Source: Pigoraptor vietnamica (taxonomy: Eukaryota; Opisthokonta; Filasterea). Taken from it: a stretch of 23,089 nucleotides of DNA. Under the pieces are notes generated by a model. That model was given only the letters and a program-made list of their open reading frames with translations, was not told the origin of the DNA and ran no database searches. The position numbers and the translations under genes were made by a program. Below are positions 10,609 through 18,506 of this stretch, piece after piece (the first letter of the stretch is position 1; each line of letters starts with the position of its first letter). The stretch lies in NCBI GenBank assembly GCA_943704525.1, contig CALSCQ010002360.1:1-23089 (forward strand), given 5' to 3'.

Positions 10609-12681
10609 ATGCCTCCTCCCCCTCCTCCCCCCGGCCCTCCGCCGCCACCGGCGCCGATGGCCCCGCCCGCCTTGTCCAAGGGCGAGGCGAAGGAGCGCGG
10701 TGCGCTTCTGGACTCGATTCATAAGGGCGCCAAGCTCAAGAAGACGGTCACTGTCGACAAGTCGAAGCCGTTCATCGAAACGCCGAAGGGTGGCGGTGGT
10801 GGTGGCGGCGGCGGCGGTGGTGGTGGTGGCGGTGGCGGCGGCGGTGGCGGCGGCGGTGGCGGTGGCGGCATGGGAGGACTGTTCGCCGGTGGCATGCCGC
10901 AGCTGAAGGGTCGCGGTGGAGGGCGTGAGTGTCTGCCTCTTCTATTTATTATTATCTTTTTTTTTTGTGTGTGTGTGTGTGTGAGTGAGTGTGTAATGAG
11001 TGTTTGGGGCGAGCGCTGTTGTTCGTCGCAAGCCTCAAGCCACTTTATGCTCCCTCTCGGTGACATCTGTGCGCAAGAGTGCAACCAGCATTGACCGAAG
11101 ACGACTGATTGTCGATCTCCACTCCCCACAGCCCCTCCCAAGTTGCCGTCATCCAACGGCGGTGCCGAGCCACCGAGTCCAAAGCCGCCCGCCGCAACAC
11201 CGGCAAAACCGGGCGCTCCCCCGCCGCCCTCTCGCGCTGGCCCTCCTGCGCCTCCTTCGCGCGCAGAGCCGCCGTCCCCTTCTCCGGCCATGCCGACGCC
11301 GCCGAAGCCTGGCGCACCCGCACCCCCTTCGCGTGCGGGACCCCCGCCTCCGCCCACGCGTGCCGCTCAGCCTCAACCGCCGGCGCCGACTCCCGCGCCT
11401 GCGCAGCCGCCGCCTCCCGCCAAGCCCGCCTTGCCGCCGGGTGGTGCTCCGCCTCCGCCGTCACGTGCCGGCCCTCCCGCACCTCCCTCGCGCGCAGAGC
11501 CTCCGGCGCCGCCTGCAAAGGCCGCAGCGCCGCCGCCACCGTCGCGTGCCGCAGCCGCACCACCGCCCCCTGCCCGTGCCGGCCCTCCCCCGCCCCCGTC
11601 GCGCGCGGGTCCGCCTGCACCACCGCCACGCCAAGAGGAGCCCGAAGAAGAGGAGGAGGCCCAGCCGCCCCCGCCGCCTGCCCGAGCAGCCGCACCTCCG
11701 CCCCCTTCGCGCGCGACACCCGCTGCAGCGGCTCCTGCGCCGCCGGCGCCAGCGCGTGGTGGCCCGCCTCCGCCGCCGTCTCGCGGCAGTGCGCCCACAC
11801 CGCCCACACCGACGGCCGCGGCGCCGCCGCCACCGGCACGTGCCGCTGCCCCTCCGCCGCCGGCGCGCGAGGCCGCCCCGCCCCCAGCGCCTGCGCGTGC
11901 TGCGGCACCCCCGCCTCCAGCCCGTGGTGGCCCTCCGCCGCCGCCTACCCGCGCCGCGGCTCCTCCCGTGGAAGGTGCGGTTTGTTCTCGCTCCCCCGCA
12001 TTCTATGTACTGCCAAAGCGCCTATTCCCGTTTTTTTGTCTCGCCATCGAGCATACCGACATCTCACCTGACACTTGCTCTTATTTTGCGCAGAGTCGTA
12101 CGGCGGCGGCGATGGCTCTGACAGCCGGTGGGAATTTTCGGCGGATCTTCCGCGCCCAGAGCCCTTCCAGTCGGGTCCCAAGACATACCCCAGCAAGCAG
12201 GCCGGCGGCGGCGGCGGCGGCGGCGGCGCACGCGGACCTGCACCCGGCGCCCCTGCTGGTTAGTCTCATTCTTTTGCCCGGCCTCGTTCGTGTCACCCGT
12301 TCGCGGTTGTGTGATGTCGTCGCGTGCGTCGTTTGTTGGCGCAATCGCTCACTTTCAGCGTCCTTGGGGTTACAGGTGGCGCGGCTGCAGCACGTGGCCC
12401 CCCTCCCCCCGCGCCCGGCGGCGCAAGGGGTCCTCCCCCTCCGGCACCTTCGCGTGGCGCACCTCCGCCCCCGCCCGGTGCGTAGCGTCTCTCGTTTTCC
12501 ATGTTTGGTGCCAGTCTTTGCTGTGTTGTAGTGCACTCTCCCCTTCGCACGCTTTCCTTGTCACTCGTGCTGTATGTCGGTGGTTCGCACGAGTGACCTC
12601 CGCGTAATCTGACCGTCCATGTCTTGCCTCGCCCGTGCAGGAGGCCGGGGTCCCCCGCCGCCACCACCCTCTCGGTCATAG
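10609..12681 (+). CDS. WIP/verprolin-family WASP-interacting protein, 488 aa
   Basis: Five exons: 10609-10924, 11132-11974, 12094-12258, 12376-12477 and 12641-12681. All introns are phase 1, and the frame is 489 codons including the stop. The N terminus is a poly-Pro run. It is followed by a WH2 actin-binding domain at about 28-58 (RGALLDSIHKGAKLKKT; LKKT at 43-46). Then come 27 consecutive glycines (61-87) and GGLFAGGMPQLKGRGGG, a typical WIP segment after the WH2. A long Pro-rich region (about 106-386) is built from PPPPSRAGPPAPP-like repeats. Residues 397-421 carry SRWEF, DLPRPEPF and KTYPSK, the conserved WASP WH1-binding motif of WIP. In known systems WIP binds and stabilises WASP/N-WASP, binds actin, and promotes Arp2/3-driven actin assembly. 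The length is close to human WIP (about 500 aa). The start lies in CGAAGATG with A at -3. Exons 2, 3 and 4 are each multiples of three. Confidence 0.92.
10789..10869 (+). repeat. Poly-glycine tract (27 Gly) coded by mixed GGC/GGT
   Basis: 27 uninterrupted Gly codons mix GGC and GGT, so the tract is not a pure trinucleotide slippage run. It lies between the WH2 domain and the GGLFAGGMP motif of the WIP homologue. Confidence 0.9.
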
Positions 12682-13334
12682 CGTGCTCGCGGTCGCGTCG
12701 CTTTCGCAGCCTTGTGCATTCGTAGCTTTCTCCCCGTTCAAGCCACACTTTTCTTGTTGTCGTCGTGCGCATTTTTCTTCTTGCCTCTGCGTTCCCCTGC
12801 GCGGGATTTCGGTTGCTTGTCCTTCCCCGACGGGAGCGAGGGCGACGGCGGCGTGTCGTCGCTGGCATCGTGCGCCTTTGAGGCGTCTGTCAGTGTGTGA
12901 CTCGTCTCGTTGGCTCGCTCTCCCTTGTTCGGATGTCTCTCGGGAGTGCGCTGTGCCTGTGTTGTGGGCCCTCGCAGCTCGCCGAGTGTCGCCGTTTGTC
13001 GTGTGAGGTGCGGCGCGCCGTGCGCGTCTGCTCATCCCTATGGTATGTCGGCTCGATTTGAGTAAAAGACACGTGAGTCAAACGAACGGTGTGCACTATG
13101 GGGTCGTCGGCGTGTTTTTTTTTTCTTTCTCTTTATGGTTTGCGGTACGACATACGCACGGCGGCTGCACAGAAACGAGACGGGAAAAAAAGACACAATA
13201 GAAAGAAGACTAGGCGCGCGGGAACACAGCGTAACACGCGCGCAGCGACCCGCGACCGCGCGACGCATTACATTCCACGAAGCTTCACGTAGTCCCTCAC
13301 GCGAGCAAGGGGGAGAAACGTGCGGGGTGGCGCT
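12682..13334. other. Convergent 3' region of the WIP and HSP60 genes
   Basis: Both genes end here facing each other, 653 bp apart. A weak poly(A)-like AGTAAA on the plus strand lies at 13061-13066. A T run (about 13113-13126) and an A-rich patch (13185-13210) are also present. I see no coding potential beyond chance frames. Confidence 0.5.
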
Positions 13335-14602
13335 CTAGTAGTCCATTCCGCCCATGCCGCCGGGCATCGGGCTGGCCTTGTCGTCCTTGGGCAGATCGAC
13401 AATCATCACCTCGCTCGTGATGAGGAGCGACGCGACACCCGCGGCATCCACGAGGGCCGTCCGCACCACCTTCGTCGGGTCAATAATGCCGGCCTTGATG
13501 AGGTCCACGTACTGGTCCACCGACGCGTCGTAGCCAAACGCGGCGTCCTTGTTTGAGAGCACCTTCTCGACGACGACCGAACCCTCGACGCCGGCGTTCG
13601 ACGCAATCGTCTGGCAGGGGGCCTTGAGTGCCGCCTTCACAATGTTGATGCCGACCTCCTGGTCAAAGTTGGCGGGCTTGAGCTGCTCGAGCGCCTTGAT
13701 CGCGCGGAGGAGCGCAGTGCCACCGCCGGGGACGATGCCCTCCTCGACGGCAGCGCGCGTCGCGTTGAGGGCGTCCGTCACGCGGTCCTTCTTCTCGCCG
13801 ACCTCGACCTCCGAAGCGCCGCCAATCTTGAGAACGGCCACGCCGCCCGACAGCTTAGCGAGGCGCTCCTGCGACGAGCAAACGGGAGAAATTGGAGTGA
13901 GATTTGGTTTCGGGGACAGAGGGGAACAAGCGCGACACGATCAACCACACATTGCACGCTTTCCACGCGCACGCGCCCACGCACCTGGAGCTTCTCCTTC
14001 TCGTACTCGGACGTCGTCTCCGCAATCTGCCCACGGATGAGGTCGCAGCGCTCCTCGATAAGCTTCTTGTTGCCGCCGCCGTTGAGGAACAGCGTGTCGT
14101 CCTTGGTCACGTGCGCCTCGCCCACGCGGCCGAGCATGTCCGGCGTCACAGACTCGAGCTTGCCGAGCACCTCCTCCTCGCCAATAACCTGGCCGCCCGT
14201 GAGCACCGCCATGTCGTGCAGAATGTTCTTGCGGTTGTCGCCAAAGCCGGGCGCCTGCGCGGATACGAGGGATGACGGCAAGACGCACGTGAGCTCAAGA
14301 CATGAAACGCGAACTATTCTTCGAACGACGGGCAAGACAACAGGCTAAAGCAACGCCGGTCACGTGAATTACGCACCTTGACGGCGACGACCTGAAGCTG
14401 GGCCTTGAGGCGGTTGACGACGAGCGCGCTGAGGGCATCGCCATCGACGTCCTCAGCGACCACGATGAGGGGCTTGCGCTGGCTCGCGGCAATCTCAAGG
14501 GCGGGGATGATCTGGTCGACGGTCGAAATCTTCTTCTCCGAAAGGAGAACATAGGCATCCTGTTGAAGGCGCGGATGTTAGGCATGTGCACAAGGGGTGT
14601 GC

Positions 14603-14675
<73 letters not shown>

Positions 14676-15686
14676 AGTGTGTGTGTGTGTGTGTGTGCAT
14701 GTGCGTGTTGACGAAAGTGGTGTGCTCACCTGGAACTCGGCCTTGAGCGTCTTGGGGTTCGTCATGAAGAAGGGGCTGATGTAACCGCGGTCAAACTTCA
14801 TGCCCTCCGTGACCTGCAGCATTGAAGCACGCACAAGCAACACACAGTCAATGGGGCGCCTATTCCTCACTCCAGAACACAAATCCACGCTCACTCGACA
14901 CGTGCCCAAGGCGCACAACACGCACCTCGAGCTCGTCGTTGAGAGTCTTGCCGTCCTTCACTGTGATGACGCCGTGGCGGCCAACCGTCTTCATGGCGTT
15001 CGAAATGAGGCTGCCAATCTCCTTGTCGCCGTTGGCGGAAATCGTGGCCACCTGCGCCGAACACACGAGTGAGCTCCAGCCCGCCCCACAAGCAAGCTCA
15101 CACATACACAAACCACCCACGCACCATATACGCACAGGCATAACGCACATACAAATACAACACACACGCACGCACACGCACCTGCGCAATCTCCTCCGTC
15201 GTCGTGACGGGGCGCGACAGCTCCTTCAGCGACTTGACGACCGTGTCCACAGCCGACTGGATGCCCCGGCGGAGGTCGAGGGGGTTGAGGCCGGCAGACA
15301 CGCTCTTGAACCCTTCCCGTGCAATGGCGCGAGCGAGCACCGTGGCCGTCGTCGTGCCGTCACCGGCAACGTCGTTCGTCTTGCTCGCGACATCCTGAAC
15401 AAGGCTGCAGAGCACCAATCACACGAGTCAGAATCTTGGATAGGGCCACATAGCACAATCACACGAAAGTAAATTCTTTCCCTCGTGAAAGCGTGCAGAA
15501 AGGAGGCTCAAGGTGGCAACACTGTCCGCCAACTCAAGCCGCATGTTACGGCGCATGTTACGCACCGGGCGCCGAGGTTCTCGTAGCGGTCCTTGAGCTC
15601 AATGGCCTTGGCGACCGTCACACCGTCCTTGGTGATCTTGGGGCTGCCGTAACTCTGCTCGATAATGACATTGCGGCCCTGCGCAA

Positions 15687-15727
<41 letters not shown>

Positions 15728-16021
15728 AACACAAACACACACACAAACATTCGCTCAGCATAAGGACGACGTGATAAATGCAGCAGGGACGGCCGTCGGC
15801 AGCAGTAACACTGCTATCAAAGTGCGTCGGCAACTGACCTTGGGCCCCATAGTGACAGCGACGGCGTCCGCAAGCTTGTTCACACCCTGAAGCATAAGGC
15901 CACGGGCCTCCGCGGAGAACTTGACGTCCTTGGCCGCATAGCCGCGAGCCGGCGTCACCGAGATACCGACAGACCGGCCGACGGTGCGGGCGAGCGGGGC
16001 GAGCGCACGAACACGGTACAT
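13335..16021 (-). CDS. HSP60: Mitochondrial chaperonin HSP60 (Cpn60), 571 aa
   Basis: Eight minus-strand exons: 16021-15839, 15678-15566, 15404-15182, 15051-14926, 14813-14730, 14559-14377, 14254-13985 and 13868-13335. They join to 572 codons including the stop. HSP60 forms the ring that refolds imported proteins in the mitochondrial matrix, using ATP and its lid HSP10. The N terminus is an Arg/Ala-rich presequence ([19 protein letters not shown], then a likely cleavage near GYAAKDVKF). Landmarks are [20 protein letters not shown], the ATP-site [13 protein letters not shown] (GDGTTT at 113-118), [10 protein letters not shown], the family signature [12 protein letters not shown] and the C-terminal GGMGGMDY tail. 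All seven intron phases match (0,2,0,0,0,0,0). The start has A at -3. It is head-to-head with HSP10. Introns 1 and 5 carry CA/TG microsatellites. Confidence 0.98.
14604..14698. repeat. (TG)n microsatellite in HSP60 intron 5
   Basis: A TG run with a few interruptions (GCGAG, GAG) occupies more than half of the 170-nt intron at 14560-14729. On the transcribed (minus) sense it reads CA. Confidence 0.9.
15688..15750. repeat. (CA)n / CACAAA repeat in HSP60 intron 1
   Basis: A CA run that degenerates into ACAAAC units, lying just upstream of the exon 2 acceptor in the 160-nt intron. On the gene sense it reads TG/GTTTGT, so it also forms part of the polypyrimidine-like region. Confidence 0.85.
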
Positions 16022-16215
16022 TTTCGGTTTATATTCCCCCTCTTCAGTACAGACGGGAAACTGCAGCAAACGTGGAGAACTATGCAAAGGGAGGCGAAGT
16101 TTAAGTGTATGAGGGGCTGCGAATGCGTGGGACGTGTGCGTCAGCTGTGTGTGCATGTGGAGCGGCGCAGCACATGTCGAACGCACATTTTGGCGAGATT
16201 GCGCTAACACTTTCG

Positions 16216-16247
16216 ATTGGTGGGAACTCAAACTGACCAATCAGAGC
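16216..16247. promoter_or_regulatory. Pair of opposed CCAAT boxes near HSP60
   Basis: ATTGG (16216-16220) and CCAAT (16237-16241) face opposite ways, 16 bp apart. The second lies in the 14-mer TGACCAATCAGAGC, also found at 4575-4588. The pair is about 195-220 bp upstream of the HSP60 start codon. Confidence 0.55.
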
Positions 16248-16353
16248 TTGCCATGTGTCGTCCGGGGCGCTTTAATTTGAAACCGTTGTTTGAAATTTTG
16301 AGTGAAATGGGATCAAGTTCAAATAAAACGGCCCGAGTGGACTCTGAACTTTG

Positions 16354-16383
16354 TTCTGGAGCCTTCTATGAGTAATTCAAGAA
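16354..16383. promoter_or_regulatory. Heat-shock elements (nGAAn arrays)
   Basis: TTC-TG-GAG-CC-TTC at 16354-16366 fits three alternating 5-bp heat-shock units with one mismatch. TTC-AA-GAA at 16376-16383 gives two perfect opposed units. They lie between HSP60 and HSP10, where an HSF site would be expected. Confidence 0.6.
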
Positions 16384-16705
16384 GTCTGTTACATCACGCT
16401 CTCAAAATTATTAACGTGAGTTTTCACTATGAGAAATATATCAAATGAAGATTTATTCATTCAATTTTCCACGTGGTTAATAGAATTTACTATGTTTTGG
16501 TTTTAGAAGCCCAATTAGTACCAAAGTAATGATACAAACGTAATTTGATGTGTTAGGAAATGGTAAGTAATTGAACAGCTGAGCACACACGCACACACGT
16601 GCCGCACAGCCCACGAATTCTTCCACAAGTCCTTCACACTATCATTGTACGTGTACCGTGTTCTCTAGGGCCGTCGTTTGCGTTCGCTGTTCTATCTTCT
16701 TGAGA

Positions 16706-17640
16706 ATGGTGAGCGTGTGTGCTTGTGCGTGTGTGCCTGTGCGTGAGTGCATGTGCAGCGTGAAGTTGTCGCTTCATTTGCTCCAATGTGCGTTTCTGCG
16801 TCTGACGAGTCCTTTACGTACATGCAGTCGCTTGCCGGCCGCTTCCGCCCGCTGCTTAACCGCATCCTCGTTGAGAGGGCTCAGCCTCCTCAGGTTTGTT
16901 TTATTGCCATGTGTTACTTTAACAGTCACGAGTTGTTCATTGTCGATATTCAAAGTGTTATCGTTAGAAAAGGAGGAAGGAGCGCACTTTTGTTCCAGGG
17001 GAGAGTTCGTAGACGTGAAGGACACGCTTGAGGAACACGCGCGAATGCCTTACTGATTAGTTGTCGGTTTTTCTGCGAGTAGAAGACGAAGGGCGGCGTT
17101 CTCCTCCCCGAGAAGTCGCAGGACAGCCACGAGGCGGTTGTCGTCGCGGTTGGCCCCGGCCTCCGGACAAACGTGAGTGTCTCCTTATCGCCATATTGCC
17201 TTCTGGGTTTCGGTTTCGGGTGGACCTCCACACTGTGCGACATGGGACGGGGATTGGAAACGGAATCGCAGAAAGCCTGTGTTTTGATGTATGTATGTGA
17301 TGCGCTGTGCGTTGGACTTGAGTAGGCTTGAATCTGGCGTCTTGTGTATTTTCGAGCTACCAATTTTTCTGTCGCTGGCGTTGCTCACGCGTGGCAATTT
17401 CGGCTTGCAGGACGGCAAGACAGTCCCCACGACTGTGCAGGTCGGCGACCGCGTTCTTCTCCCCGAGTATGGCGTCAACAAGGTCAAGTTTGACGACAAG
17501 GTGCGTTGTGTTTGCACATTCGTATCAATGTGGCGTCGCAGTTACTTGGTCTGTTACTTATACTGTTTCCTTGTCTTGTTCGCTGACAGGAGTACCACCT
17601 CGTGAGGGAGGATGACATTCTCGGTATTCTTCCCAAGTAA
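16706..17640 (+). CDS. HSP10: Mitochondrial co-chaperonin HSP10 (Cpn10), 99 aa
   Basis: Five exons: 16706-16708, 16828-16893, 17083-17172, 17411-17500 and 17590-17640, all introns phase 0, 100 codons including the stop. The first coding exon is just the ATG, followed at once by a GTGAGC donor; the next exon gives SLAGRFRPLLNRILVERAQ. Landmarks are PLLNRILVER, TKGGVLLPEK, the VVVAVGPG segment, VGDRVLLPEYG and EYHLVREDDILGILPK, the complete Cpn10 fold including the mobile loop region. HSP10 caps the HSP60 ring in the mitochondrial matrix. The length matches the family (about 100 aa). The N terminus (SLAGRFRPLLNR) is basic and uncleaved-looking, as in other Cpn10s. It is divergent from HSP60 and in tandem with citrate synthase. 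Confidence 0.97.
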
Positions 17641-18506
17641 ATACGCGCGGGTCGCGTCTGTTTTAGGTCCATGTAATTGTGCCAGAACTGTCAAACTGAA
17701 AATTTAGAGGATGACATGCGAGTTAGACAGCATTCATCTGACTCAGTTGGGCCCGGCTGAATATTTCGATTGCTGCCACATCTCGCTTGTGCTCGTTCAT
17801 GTTGCTAGGCTTTATAGGTCGCCCTTCGGTCCAAAATCACTAACGCATTTAACGAACGCCACTGAACCGCCTCAGTTTTGTGCCTTTATATTTTCGTTTC
17901 TTTTTTCAGTTTTTCCCTTGTTACTGCCGTTGTTACACACATTCGCAACCGAATCCTCGGCAAAATGTGCCTGCGTGCACAGTGCGATTTGATTGGCTGC
18001 GCAGAGCGCTCGCCACCAGCTACCTCCATCCGTACCCTCCGATTTGAAAGTTTCAAAATTTGTCACTATTTTAGCCAAATTTCAATTTAATTTTATGGGG
18101 TGTCGCCACCCATAAATAAATAAATAAAAATTTTTTTTTTCAAGTGGGCGGTTGTCTCCCAATAGTGAGTCGGCCATTCGACGCGAATCAGCTGAGAACG
18201 GCCGAATTTTCCCACTGTTTACCGCGGAGTTTGAGTGTGCGCACGCCGGGATGTGTCATACATGCGTGCTCCGAGGGAACCTCGGCCACACACACACACG
18301 CACACACGCAGACGCACGAGCGCACGGGGACACTTCCATCGGCGCGCAACACGTCCACGCACACGTGCGCTAGGTGCACGCCGACTGTCCAGCACGTGTG
18401 CGTGTCCGTTCGACTTGCTCCGAACCTGTTGAAACTGCAACACGCGTTCCAATCGCTTGCAGATTACTCTGTCGCTTTCCCCACTCGGCTGACATAGGAC
18501 TCGAAG
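17641..18506. promoter_or_regulatory. HSP10 3' end and citrate synthase promoter/leader
   Basis: An 866-bp tandem intergenic region. It contains an inverted CCAAT (ATTGG, 17992-17996) and an imperfect TATGGG...CCCATA hairpin followed by a TAAA tetranucleotide repeat and a T run (18095-18140). A CA-rich stretch (18289-18310) also lies here. No gene is supported. Confidence 0.5.
18112..18140. repeat. (TAAA)n microsatellite followed by poly-T
   Basis: Four near-perfect AAAT/TAAA units, then an A run and a T run of ten. It contains AATAAA words and could carry the HSP10 poly(A) signal, though it lies about 470 bp from the stop. Confidence 0.7.

Larger units (their letters stand above)
16022..16705. 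promoter_or_regulatory. Bidirectional HSP60/HSP10 promoter region
   Basis: 684 bp separate the two start codons, which point outward. The right part is AT-rich, in contrast to the GC-rich genes. It holds CCAAT boxes at 16237-16241 and 16511-16515, an inverted CCAAT at 16216-16220, and heat-shock-element-like arrays at 16354-16366 and 16376-16383. In mammals HSPD1 and HSPE1 share a bidirectional heat-inducible promoter, and this layout is the same. Confidence 0.75.

Noticed and set aside
11045-11908. Long frames in other phases over the WIP Pro-rich exon
   Set aside because: They are shadows of the Pro-codon repeats. The WIP frame is fixed by WH2 and WASP-binding motifs and by matching splice phases.
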